Source: Stigonema sp964246695 (GTDB lineage: Bacteria; Cyanobacteriota; Cyanobacteriia; Cyanobacteriales; Nostocaceae). From it: DNA of 8,168 bases. Position 1 is the first letter of the stretch; every line of letters begins with the position of its first letter. A model generated the notes under the pieces. That model did not search any database. It saw nothing but the letters and a program-made list of their open reading frames with translations, and was not told the DNA's origin. This document shows, piece after piece, positions 1 to 5,688 of the stretch. A program made the position numbers and the translations under genes. The DNA is taken from assembly GCA_964246695.1 (NCBI GenBank), contig CAXTSI010000413.1:1-8168 (forward strand). Direction: 5' to 3'.

Positions 1-49
1 ACGTCCGGAACTAACAGAGAGGTGCGGGGCATAATAACCCCCATCGACT

Positions 50-651
50 CTACCCAAATTTCTCTATCATCGACTATTCGCCGAACTTTTCCTGTTTTTA
101 GACCAGAATCCATCTACCTACGACTGGTACGTTGTTATGATCTACCCTAAGCGAAGCTTAGAACCTGATGAAACCAGACTCTATCAGGTTTTGCTAGAAA
201 GTTCTAAAGTGCAGCGCGTTTATCTAGATGCAATTGGAATCTACAGCAGACCAGTCTTTGGCGATCGGCATTGTCAAGTTAGTGGTAGAACCAGAAGAAA
301 ATGCCACTCATCGCGCCCGACAACTCATCCAACACACAAGGCAAGAAGTAGCAAACAGCTTATCCAGCAAGGGCGATAATAGATTTAATCGAGACGATTA
401 TAGTGTACAAATTTCCCCAGTTGAGCCGTCAAGAGGTAGAAAATATGCTGAAATTGAGCGCACTCAAACAGACTAGAGTTTACCAGGAAGCATTAGAAGA
501 AGGTCGGGAAGAAGGTCGGGAAGAAGGACGAGTAGAAGGTAAGTTAGCAGCCGTTCCACTGCTGTTAAAGGCAGGATTGACTGTAGAAAAAATAGCTGAA
601 CAGTTAGAGATTGATATAGAGGCAGTTAGGCAGATAGCACAGCAACAATAA
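50..651 (+). pseudogene. Decayed DUF2887 / Rpn-like nuclease (putative transposase) gene
   Basis: This is a remnant of the cyanobacterial DUF2887 family, usually annotated as Rpn-type recombination-promoting nuclease/putative transposase (PD-(D/E)XK superfamily, family knowledge). Three reading frames must be joined. Frame one starts about position 50, reads KFLYHRLFAELFLF, then YDWYVVMIYPKRSLEPDE and KVQRVYLD, and ends near 237. Frame two (about 237-365) reads ADQSLAIGIVKLVVEPEENA and then RARQLIQ. Frame three (about 373-651) reads AIIDLIETIIVYKFPQLSRQ, an EEGREEGREEGRVEGK stretch and the ending VEKIAEQLEIDIEAVRQIAQ. The N-terminal third, including most nuclease motifs, is absent; a stop at 35-37 closes frame one upstream. 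The EEGR stretch is encoded by near-perfect 12-bp tandem repeats and precedes a small HTH-like tail, both typical of the family. With two frameshifts and a lost 5' end it is almost certainly non-functional. I am confident of the family and less sure of the exact left limit. Confidence 0.82.
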
Positions 652-755
652 CGGATTTACCCCGTAGCAATGCATAAATTGATTCACTTATACCTATTAA
701 TTATCGTGAAAAGCACTTAGAGCAATTATATTTTGCTCGACCTTACCTTAGTATT

Positions 756-760
756 AGGGA
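756..760 (+). promoter_or_regulatory. Ribosome binding site of the peptidoglycan-binding-domain gene
   Basis: AGGGA ends five bases before the ATG at 766. It supports that ATG over the TTG at 733, which has no Shine-Dalgarno match and would add an extra 11-residue leader (MLDLTLVLGKI). Confidence 0.55.
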
Positions 761-765
761 AAATC

Positions 766-996
766 ATGTCTACTCAATCTATATCTCAGCCAATTCTCAG
801 TCTCGGTAGCACAGGTGAAGATGTCACACGTCTGCAAGAGTATCTACAAGCTTATAACTACAATATAGTTGTTGACGGAATATTTTATGAAAACACTGAA
901 AATGCTGTTAAGCACTTCCAGTCTACTCATAATTTGACACCGGATGGAATAGTTGGGGATGATACTTGGAGTGCTTTAGAAAGCGGAATCGGCTAG
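766..996 (+). CDS. Small single-domain peptidoglycan-binding protein (PG_binding_1)
   Basis: The 76-residue protein is essentially one PG_binding_1 repeat (PF01471 type). Residues 11-27 give LSLGSTGEDVTRLQEYL, the first helix with its G-x-x-G-x-x-V-x-x-L-Q pattern. Residues 37-56 read VDGIFYENTENAVKHFQSTH, followed by NLTPDGIVGDDTWSAL (56-71), the second helix and the conserved D-G-x-x-G-x-x-T-W-x-x-L end. The family binds peptidoglycan, usually as a targeting module attached to a hydrolase. Here no catalytic domain, signal peptide or membrane segment is visible, so export and function are uncertain. Stand-alone copies could be carrier proteins, or a fragment left from a larger enzyme. The start at 766 is chosen for its AGGGA ribosome binding site and because the TTG at 733 gives a non-conserved-looking leader. 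It lies convergent to the frameshifted gene at 1166-1631. Confidence 0.85.
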   Translation: MSTQSISQPILSLGSTGEDVTRLQEYLQAYNYNIVVDGIFYENTENAVKHFQSTHNLTPDGIVGDDTWSALESGIG

Positions 997-1014
997 TACA
1001 CTCTTAAGAAAAAT

Positions 1015-1040
1015 GGGGAGTGGGGAGTAGGGAATGGGGG
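1015..1040. repeat. G-rich heptamer repeat (GGGGAGT type)
   Basis: Tandem units GGGGAGT, GGGGAGT and AGGGAAT are followed by GGGGG. This is the GGGGAGT/GGGAATG class of short tandem repeats common between genes in filamentous cyanobacteria. The stretch CCATTCCCCATTCCCCA at 5144-5160 is the same class on the opposite strand. Confidence 0.6.
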
Positions 1041-1047
1041 AGCGTAA

Positions 1048-1087
1048 GCGCCGACACGAGTGTTAGCCCGACCTAGGCGACTGGCGT
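1048..1087. repeat. Fragment related to the 198-bp structured element at 3112-3309
   Basis: CTAGGCGACTGGCGT at 1073-1087 is identical over 15 bases to 3291-3305, the right end of the larger element. CCGACAC at 1051-1057 corresponds to 3260-3266. The order and direction match, so this appears to be a shortened copy of the right half of that repeat, lying between G-rich tracts (1015-1040 and 1090-1112). Confidence 0.5.
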
Positions 1088-1165
1088 AGTGGGGGGAAGA
1101 GGGGGAGTGGTGGTGTTTGTTCCATTCATAACAGCTGGTGCGCCGCCCGTGAGGTGCTCTGAAGT

Positions 1166-1631
1166 TCAGCTGGCGTAAACCAGAACCGGCACACGTTTAA
1201 AGGCAGGGGTGCCGGAACGGTTATCGACCTTAGTGTGAACGATCGCATTGACTTCGGGATACAACATCAACGCAGCACCTTCCCTAATTGAACCATAAAT
1301 GACTGGTTAATTGCTTGAGGTCATTTAAACTATGCTTGGCAAAAAAGTGAACTGGTACAGGTTCAAGTAATTCTGATGCGATCGCCTCAACGCTTTTAGC
1401 ACAACGTTGTAAGGTTTCGCCATCCTCATTTCTGAATCCTCCCTTCTGACCTCCTGTTCCCCAAGCACAGGAAAGACTTGCACTCTTATGAAACAATGTT
1501 TTCCACAACAACAGACCTTCAGGAGTCAGCGTTTTTTCTGCCCAATAGCCAACAATCGGCATTCCCCCACCCATGCTTGGTTTATGTTTGTCGGTATTAG
1601 GTTCGGAATCTGGCTTAATATCCTTTACCAT
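1166..1631 (-). pseudogene. Unrecognised gene with an apparent frameshift near the 3' end
   Basis: I do not recognise this family. From an ATG at 1631 the frame runs 115 codons to a stop at 1284. Visible stretches are MGGGMPIVGYWAEKTLTPEG, SCAWGTGGQKGGF and PVPVHFFAKHSLNDLKQL. Just before that stop the -1/+1 frame opens and continues as GSIREGAALMLYPEVNAIVH, then TKVDNRSGTPAFKRVPVL and VYAS, to a TGA at 1166-1168. The continuation has ordered, protein-like composition, so the likely intact product is about 154 residues, with one base gained or lost around 1287-1297. Translation start is well supported by AGGAGG five bases upstream. No signal peptide or membrane segment is seen; the product looks soluble. 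The alternative is that the 115-residue form is the real protein and the downstream frame is coincidence; I consider that less likely. A HIP1 site lies inside the gene (1378-1385). Confidence 0.6.
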
Positions 1632-1636
1632 AACTA

Positions 1637-1642
1637 CCTCCT
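1637..1642 (-). promoter_or_regulatory. Strong Shine-Dalgarno site (AGGAGG) for the gene starting at 1631
   Basis: On the minus strand AGGAGG is followed by TAGTT and then ATG. It is the best ribosome binding site in the window; the genes to the right have none obvious. It argues that the unrecognised gene was actively translated. Confidence 0.75.
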
Positions 1643-1913
1643 GTGTTCCCTTTTTTCTATCAAAATGATGTTATAAAATTTTCTGATTTTTTAGAGCCTA
1701 AACAGTTGCCATCAAAATGAACACTGACAGTATTGTTTCTGTCATCATCCTAATTTAGATATGTCCGTACTGCACAGACAGTTGGCTGAATTAACCTTCA
1801 ATTAAAGATTTTGATAATTTACTTAATAAAAAATAACAATAATTCGTAACTCGTAATTATTACCCCATTGCAAAATAGGGGGCTTGAAAAGTAACGCCAA
1901 CGCAACTATTTTA
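1643..1913. other. AT-rich intergenic stretch, no gene seen
   Basis: No open frame here looks coding. It must hold the promoter of the minus-strand gene starting at 1631. A 6-bp inverted repeat TGACAG / CTGTCA (1725-1730 and 1739-1744) lies about 95 bases upstream of that start, and ATCAAAATGA occurs twice (1659-1668 and 1711-1720). I cannot assign a function to either. Confidence 0.4.
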
Positions 1914-2279
1914 GGACTTACGCATTGACAGAAAGAACAAAATGTACATGTCTCTCGTTACAAGGCTCTGCCTTGTAATGATTTGATCGGAGGCTCTGCC
2001 GACCGTCAAACCGTGAGGCAGAGCCTCCCTTAATCACATTCCCAGGCTCTGCCTGGGAACGAGCCCAGGCAAGATTTTGAACTGCCATACATATGATGGT
2101 CACGCCCCTTCGGGTTCGTCTAAGGTAACAAGTCAAAAGTCAAAAGTAAGAACCCCATAAATAAATCGCGTTAGCGTAAGCGTTGCGTTAGCCGGTACTC
2201 CGGCGTCAGCGGTAGCGACGTTCGCGCAGCGTCTCCCCTTGGGAGAAGGAGCGTCAGCGCCACGAGCGAAGCGTGGTGC

Positions 2280-2316
2280 GGCATTTTTCGGGGGAAGTTT
2301 CCCCCGAAAAGATGCC
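2280..2316. repeat. Long palindrome 1 with core CGGGGGAAGTTTCCCCCG
   Basis: Arms TTTTCGGGGGAA (2285-2296) and TTCCCCCGAAAA (2299-2310) are perfectly complementary around a GT loop. GGCAT (2280-2284) pairs with ATGCC (2312-2316) past one unpaired G, giving about 17 bp of stem. The 18-bp core recurs exactly at 2366-2383. Confidence 0.8.
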
Positions 2317-2354
2317 TTGGAAAGAGTGCTTGTAATAAGGACGTAGTATTTCTT

Positions 2355-2394
2355 GCGAAGCTCTCCGGGGGAAGTTTCCCCCGGAAGACTTCGC
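2355..2394. repeat. Long palindrome 2 with the same 18-bp core
   Basis: TCCGGGGGAA (2364-2373) pairs with TTCCCCCGGA (2376-2385). The outer arms GCGAAG (2355-2360) and CTTCGC (2389-2394) also pair. The core matches palindrome 1, but the outer arms are different sequences that are still complementary. Without a T-tract it is not a standard terminator. Confidence 0.8.
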
Positions 2395-2544
2395 GCACTG
2401 CGTGTCTCGATCGGACATTTCTTTTTGTTTTCCATAAATAAATTTAGGGGAACCTGTACCTTTTTTATTTTTTTTGACTTGTTACCTTAGACTTGTTACC
2501 TTAGACGAACTGCAAGGCGGTCAATGTGTAAAGTGCGTAAGTCC

Positions 2545-2636
2545 TGTATTTATTTTTTCATTAATAAATCGCGTAGCGCTGCGATCGCTCAACCTAAGCC
2601 AGGAAGTCACTTCCCTAGCTGAGGTTAACAATCTTA
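2545..2636. other. 92-bp spacer between the two miniature elements
   Basis: It contains a HIP1 site (2581-2588) and an imperfect inverted repeat, AACCTAAGCCAGGAAGT (2591-2607) against ACTTCCCTAGCTGAGGTT (2609-2626). No gene is visible. Confidence 0.45.
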
Positions 2637-2856
2637 TGACTTACGCATTGACAGAAACGACAAACTATGAATTGCCTCTCGTTACAAGGCTCTGCCTTGT
2701 AATGCTCTTGTTGGAGGCTCTGCCTCCCGTCAAACCGTCCTAAGGAGCCTCCTTGATCTCATTCCCAAGCTCTGCCTGGGAACGAGCCCCGGCAAGAGTT
2801 TTAGGTTAATAAGCCTTTATGACACATGATGGTCAATGTGTAAAGTGCGTAAGTCC
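2637..2856. mobile_element. Miniature inverted-repeat element, copy 2, uninterrupted
   Basis: This 220-bp element has ends TGACTTACGCA (2637-2647, one mismatch to copy 1) and TGCGTAAGTCC (2846-2856). It is in the same orientation as copy 1 and aligns with it throughout, including the shared inner end GATGGTCAATGTGTAAAGTG. The hairpins are TTACAAGGC-TCT-GCCTTGTAA (2682-2702), GGAGGC-TCT-GCCTCC (2713-2727), and an imperfect one at 2762-2782 where one arm base is changed. It shows the pre-insertion state of copy 1 and so dates the 416-bp insertion as the later event. Confidence 0.75.
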
Positions 2857-3111
2857 TAAATCTATTGCAGAGCAACTTTTCAGTTTAGTTGCCTTGCCAT
2901 CTATCAATCTCGTGCTTGAAAGCGACGAATGTTGCTTTCAGCTTGCTGAGTTTTGCCTTCAATCTCAACTTCTGAAAGGGAATTGGAACGAGCGTCACCC
3001 GTAAGGGTGTCGCGTCTCTACATGCCTCTTGCAGAACCTTAATCGGCTAGACGGTATTATAACGTAATACGCTTGCTGTTAGTAAAGTTTACTCACTGAA
3101 GATCGTAACAG
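2857..3111. other. Intergenic stretch with small hairpins, no gene seen
   Basis: No convincing coding frame is present. Small inverted repeats are CACCC-GTAA-GGGTG (2996-3009) and GTATTA-TAACG-TAATAC (3054-3070). I cannot assign a role. Confidence 0.4.
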
Positions 3112-3309
3112 ACCCACGCCTTCGGGTTCGCTATAAAGCTTGGTGCAGTCGCCAGGGCGCGGGAAACACTGGTGTCGGCGCGCTGCTTCACCAGAAGCGA
3201 TGAGGGAAACCCGAAGGGTGCGGACTGGACTCACCAGTCGCCGCGAGTTGCACCGAAACCCGACACAGAGCGCTGGAGGGTTTCCCGCTACTAGGCGACT
3301 GGCGTGGGT
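3112..3309. repeat. 198-bp GC-rich structured element with 9-bp perfect inverted ends
   Basis: The ends are ACCCACGCC (3112-3120) and GGCGTGGGT (3301-3309). Moving inward, complementary blocks follow in mirrored order: CAGTCGCC (3146-3153) with GGCGACTG (3294-3301), GCGGGAAAC (3159-3167) with GTTTCCCGC (3280-3288), and GTGTCGG (3172-3178) with CCGACAC (3260-3266). An inner hairpin GACTGG-ACTCA-CCAGTC lies at 3223-3239. The whole unit can therefore fold as one long branched stem in DNA or RNA. Its high GC content contrasts with the AT-rich flanks. A 64-codon open frame across it is a by-product of base composition. No target duplication is evident. It could be a miniature mobile element or a structured RNA; the sequence alone does not decide. 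Confidence 0.6.
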
Positions 3310-3565
3310 TAAAGGGGATCAAAGCTTTAACTGAACCGTATTGTATTATAAAGTAAGGGCAGGTTTACCCCGCCCCAGATGATGTAGCACGGGTTCAATT
3401 GAAAACTACTGTAATTTATAATTTTGTTGGCGAACTGATATCAGGTGAAATCCCCAAACCTCAACGAGCGATAAGGGATGTGACCCCGCACTATGATTGA
3501 CCAACAACATCATTTATTCCTTAGCGAAATATGGGGCAGGTACGTTTTGGTAAGAAGAAGTATAT
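3310..3565. other. Gene-free stretch downstream of the GST gene
   Basis: Nothing recognisable is present. GGGC (3357-3360) and GCCC (3372-3375) bracket a short hairpin. Short protein-like frames on the plus strand around 3430-3560 are broken by stops and match no family I know, so a gene remnant is possible but unsupported. Confidence 0.35.
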
Positions 3566-4177
3566 TTAATCGTGCCTAATACTGATATATCTTGGCTGAG
3601 CTTTCACTCTTTCTATCCAAGCTTGAATAGCAGGGAATTTTGTCAAATCGAATCCACCTTCATGAGCTACATGAGTGTAAGCAAACAAACCGATGTCAGC
3701 AATAGTATAACGATCTTCTACAAAAAATTTGTGAATAGTTAAATGGTTTTCCATCACTCTAAGTGCTGCGTAACCAGATTCACGTTTTTGCTCCAGCGCT
3801 TCCTTATATTCTTCAGCCTGACCCAAAATAGAAATCCAAAATCTCGATGTAGCAATAAAAGGCTCATGGCTGTACTGCTCAAAAAATAACCATTGCAGCA
3901 CTTGCGCTCGCGAAAAGCGGTCATAGGGGAAAAATTCTGTTCCTTCACTCAAATAAACCATTATGGCATTTGATTCTGTCAAGTATTTTCCTGTTTTAAT
4001 TTCTAATACAGGAATTTTGCCGTTAGGATTTTTACTTAAGAATTCTGGCGTTCGCGTCTCGCCTTTTAAGATATTAACCTCTACTCTCTCAAAGGGCATA
4101 CCAATTTGTGTCAATAAAAGACGTATCTTGTAGCCATTACCAGAGTGTAAAAAATCATACAATCGCAACGTTGTCAT
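3566..4177 (-). CDS. Glutathione S-transferase family protein
   Basis: This is a cytosolic GST of 203 residues, the usual length. Residues 1-80 form the thioredoxin-like glutathione-binding domain: LRLYDFLHSGNGYKIRLLL (4-22) carries the active-site region with Ser12, NPNGKIPVLE (50-59) has the cis-proline loop at Pro56, and ESN (68-70) is the motif that binds the gamma-glutamyl part of glutathione. Residues about 90-203 form the helical C-terminal domain, with the N-capping box TIAD (158-161) before a conserved helix. The family conjugates glutathione to electrophiles or reduces peroxides and disulfides; the substrate cannot be told from sequence. The ATG at 4177 is the natural start for this fold, although no Shine-Dalgarno site is visible. 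It is divergent from the SRAP gene, separated by about 190 bp of very AT-rich DNA that must hold both promoters. The class assignment is open. Confidence 0.92.
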   Translation of the reverse strand: MTTLRLYDFLHSGNGYKIRLLLTQIGMPFERVEVNILKGETRTPEFLSKNPNGKIPVLEIKTGKYLTESNAIMVYLSEGTEFFPYDRFSRAQVLQWLFFEQYSHEPFIATSRFWISILGQAEEYKEALEQKRESGYAALRVMENHLTIHKFFVEDRYTIADIGLFAYTHVAHEGGFDLTKFPAIQAWIERVKAQPRYISIRHD

Positions 4178-4368
4178 GACAACAAATATTGAGATGAAGG
4201 TGTTGATTGATTATGCGAATAAAATACCGCATATTACAAAAAAAACAAATAGCTATGATAAAATCTTGATATATAAATACAGCATAGTATTTTCAAATCA
4301 ATAAAAAATAAAATTATGATGAATTTTAAGTATTCAAATATTTAAGTTTTTTCAACGGTCGAAAAAAA

Positions 4369-5058
4369 ATTTGTGGAAGATTTACTTTGATCCAAACAGC
4401 AGAGGCATTAGCCCGAACTTTTCATGTTCAAATTCCTGACTTTGAGCCGCAATATAATATAGCACCGACACAAATGGTGCTGGTAGTGTTGTATAATCCT
4501 GAAACCAAGAAGCGTACCTTAAAGCAGTTACGCTGGGGCTTGATTCCCTCATGGGCAAAAGATCCAGGGATGGGGGCAAAGCTAATTAATGCCAGGGCAG
4601 AAACTGTTGCGGAAAAACCCGCTTTTCGCTCTGCAATTAAACAGCGTCGGTGTTTAATTGTGGCAGATGGCTTTTACGAGTGGCAACAGCAAGCAGGCAA
4701 AAAGCAGCCATTCTATTTTCGCCTTCAAAATGGGCAAGCTTTTGGCTTTGCTGGGCTGTGGTCACACTGGAAATCCTCCGAGACGCAAATATCTTCTTGC
4801 ACAATTTTAACGACACGGTCCAACGAATTACTACAACCGATACATGACCGGATGCCAGTCATTTTGAAACAGCAGGATTACGATTTGTGGTTAGACCCTC
4901 AAGTGCAAACACCAGAACCACTACAGCAGCTATTACATCCCTACCCAACTGAGGCAATGACTGCTTACCCAGTTAGCACCATAGTCAACAGTCCCAAACA
5001 CAATACTCCAGAGTGCATCATGCCAATCTCTGAAGAAATTGCCGCACAAATCAGTTAA
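4369..5058 (+). CDS. SRAP-domain protein (YedK/HMCES type), ATT start codon
   Basis: The family shields abasic sites in single-stranded DNA by forming a covalent thiazolidine link through Cys2 after Met1 removal (known for E. coli YedK and human HMCES). The frame reads x-CGRFTLIQTAEALART directly from an ATT at 4369-4371, and Cys2 is at 4372-4374. Other active-site residues fit the family, numbered from ATT: Asn74 and Arg76 in NARAE, Glu104 in GFYEW, and His159 in PIHDRMP. WGLIPSWA (56-63) and the C-terminal VNSPKHNTPE (about 206-215) are also typical. The length is 229 residues, as expected. The frame is open back to a stop at 4327-4329, with no ATG, GTG or TTG before Cys2. The next usable start, TTG at 4387, would delete CGRFT and the catalytic cysteine. 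So either ATT is used as a rare start, or the gene has lost its start by one substitution; the body shows no decay. No Shine-Dalgarno site is seen. Confidence 0.9.
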   Translation: MCGRFTLIQTAEALARTFHVQIPDFEPQYNIAPTQMVLVVLYNPETKKRTLKQLRWGLIPSWAKDPGMGAKLINARAETVAEKPAFRSAIKQRRCLIVADGFYEWQQQAGKKQPFYFRLQNGQAFGFAGLWSHWKSSETQISSCTILTTRSNELLQPIHDRMPVILKQQDYDLWLDPQVQTPEPLQQLLHPYPTEAMTAYPVSTIVNSPKHNTPECIMPISEEIAAQIS

Positions 5059-5072
5059 ATTAGCTATTGAGC

Positions 5073-5160
5073 TTGCTAATTGCTAATTGCTAATTGCTAA
5101 TTGGGGAAGTGCTTGCCATTAGCCATTAGCCATTAGCCATTAGCCATTCCCCATTCCCCA
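5073..5160. repeat. Heptamer tandem repeats between the SRAP gene and ycf3
   Basis: Four TTGCTAA units (5073-5100) are followed by four GCCATTA units plus a partial (5115-5148), then CCCCATTCCCCA. The two heptamers are complementary apart from one base per unit, so the blocks could form a long imperfect hairpin. These are the short tandem repeats typical of heterocystous cyanobacteria. They lie directly upstream of the ycf3 start. Confidence 0.8.
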
Positions 5161-5166
5161 ATAACT

Positions 5167-5688
5167 ATGTCAAGAACTCAGAAAAACGATAACTTTGTTG
5201 ACAAATCCTTTACTGTGATGGCAGATATCATCCTGAAGCTTCTGCCAGCCAATAAAAAAGCAAAAGAAGCGTTTGCTTATTATCGAGATGGGATGTCAGC
5301 GCAAGCAGAAGGAGAATACGCTGAAGCCTTGGAAAACTACCAAGAAGCTCTAGAACTAGAGGAAGACACCAACGATCGCAGTTATATCCTGTACAATATG
5401 GGGCTAATTTATGCCAGCAACGGCGATCACAAAAGGGCGTTAGAGCTATATCATCAAGCAATAGAGTGCAACCCACGTCTACCCCAAGCCTTGAACAACA
5501 TCGCGGTCATTTACCAATACCAGGGAGAAAAGGCGAAGGAAGCAGGAGACGAAGACGGCGGAGAAGCACTATTTGATCAAGCTGCTGATTATTGGGTCAG
5601 AGCTATTCGCATGGCGCCCAATAACTACATTGAAGCCCAAAACTGGCTGAAAACCACTGGGCGATCGCAAATTGACGTATATTTTTAG
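5167..5688 (+). CDS. ycf3: Photosystem I assembly protein Ycf3 (TPR protein)
   Basis: Ycf3 is a thylakoid-associated chaperone needed to assemble the photosystem I reaction centre, binding PsaA/PsaD-type subunits through its TPRs (family knowledge). The 173 residues match the usual length. The hallmark N-terminus RTQKNDNFVDKSFTVMAD (3-20) is followed by KKAKEAFAYYRDGMSAQAEG. TPR1 is about 35-68, TPR2 about 72-105 (YILYNMGLIYASNGDHKRAL). TPR3, about 109-152, is interrupted by the acidic, Gly-rich loop EAGDEDGGEA (125-134), as in other Ycf3 proteins. The conserved end is APNNYIEAQNWLKTTGRSQI. The ATG at 5167 gives the standard N-terminus; no Shine-Dalgarno site is present. A HIP1 site overlaps the last codons (5661-5668). 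gatC follows on the same strand after 76 bp of heptamer repeats, so co-transcription is possible but the functions are unrelated. Confidence 0.97.
   Translation: MSRTQKNDNFVDKSFTVMADIILKLLPANKKAKEAFAYYRDGMSAQAEGEYAEALENYQEALELEEDTNDRSYILYNMGLIYASNGDHKRALELYHQAIECNPRLPQALNNIAVIYQYQGEKAKEAGDEDGGEALFDQAADYWVRAIRMAPNNYIEAQNWLKTTGRSQIDVYF

Larger units (their letters stand above)
2103..2518. mobile_element. 416-bp inverted-repeat element inserted inside copy 1
   Basis: GGTCA occurs immediately on both sides (2098-2102 and 2519-2523), whereas copy 2 at 2637-2856 has it once in the matching place. This shows a clean insertion with a 5-bp duplication; reading it as GTCA with CGCC/GGCG ends is equally possible. 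The near-terminal inverted repeats are 25 bp: 2114-2138 pairs with 2472-2492 continued by 2507-2510. The right arm carries an extra tandem unit, ACTTGTTACCTTAG, at 2477-2490 and 2491-2504. Inside are two related long palindromes, GTCAAAA repeats (2133-2146), the direct repeat CCATAAATAAAT (2155-2166 and around 2430-2441) and the motif GGAGACGCTGCGCGAACG (minus strand, 2219-2236). Minus-strand frames across it are repeat-driven and do not look like a protein. Confidence 0.7.
1914..2544. mobile_element. Miniature inverted-repeat element, copy 1, split by a nested insertion
   Basis: The ends are GGACTTACGCA (1914-1924) and its exact inverse TGCGTAAGTCC (2534-2544). Without the 416-bp insertion and its 5-bp duplication the element is about 210 bp and aligns along its length with copy 2 at 2637-2856. 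It has no coding capacity. The left part contains three hairpins built on the core AGGCTCTGCC: TTACAAGGC-TCT-GCCTTGTAA (1958-1978), a 12-bp stem pairing 1989-2000 with 2017-2028, and TTCCCAGGC-TCT-GCCTGGGAA (2039-2059). No clear target duplication flanks it. It resembles non-autonomous elements mobilised in trans by a transposase recognising GGACTTACGCA ends; no such transposase is present in this window. Confidence 0.75.

Noticed and set aside
1918..2136. Minus-strand 72-codon frame
   Set aside because: It lies wholly in the left part of the miniature element and the start of the nested insertion; copy 2 does not preserve it.
2280..2394. Rho-independent terminators
   Set aside because: The stems are strong but no T-run follows either of them, and no gene ends just upstream.
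2133..2435. Open frames of 100 and 75 codons on the minus strand
   Set aside because: They run through the palindromes and repeats of the nested element, are rich in Arg/Pro/Gly from repeat composition, and show no family-like pattern.
2474..2743. Plus-strand 89-codon frame
   Set aside because: It starts in the arm of one element, crosses the spacer and enters the second element; its sequence is explained by the repeats.
1914..3309. Possible CRISPR array because of repeated palindromic units
   Set aside because: Units are not evenly spaced, spacers are not of constant length and no cas-like gene is nearby; the pattern fits miniature elements.
3140..3334. Plus-strand 64-codon Arg-rich frame
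   Set aside because: It coincides with the GC-rich structured element, and GC content alone explains the open frame.
4387..5058. SRAP gene starting at the TTG at 4387
   Set aside because: This start removes the invariant CGRFT stretch with catalytic Cys2, while the upstream codons match the family perfectly in frame.
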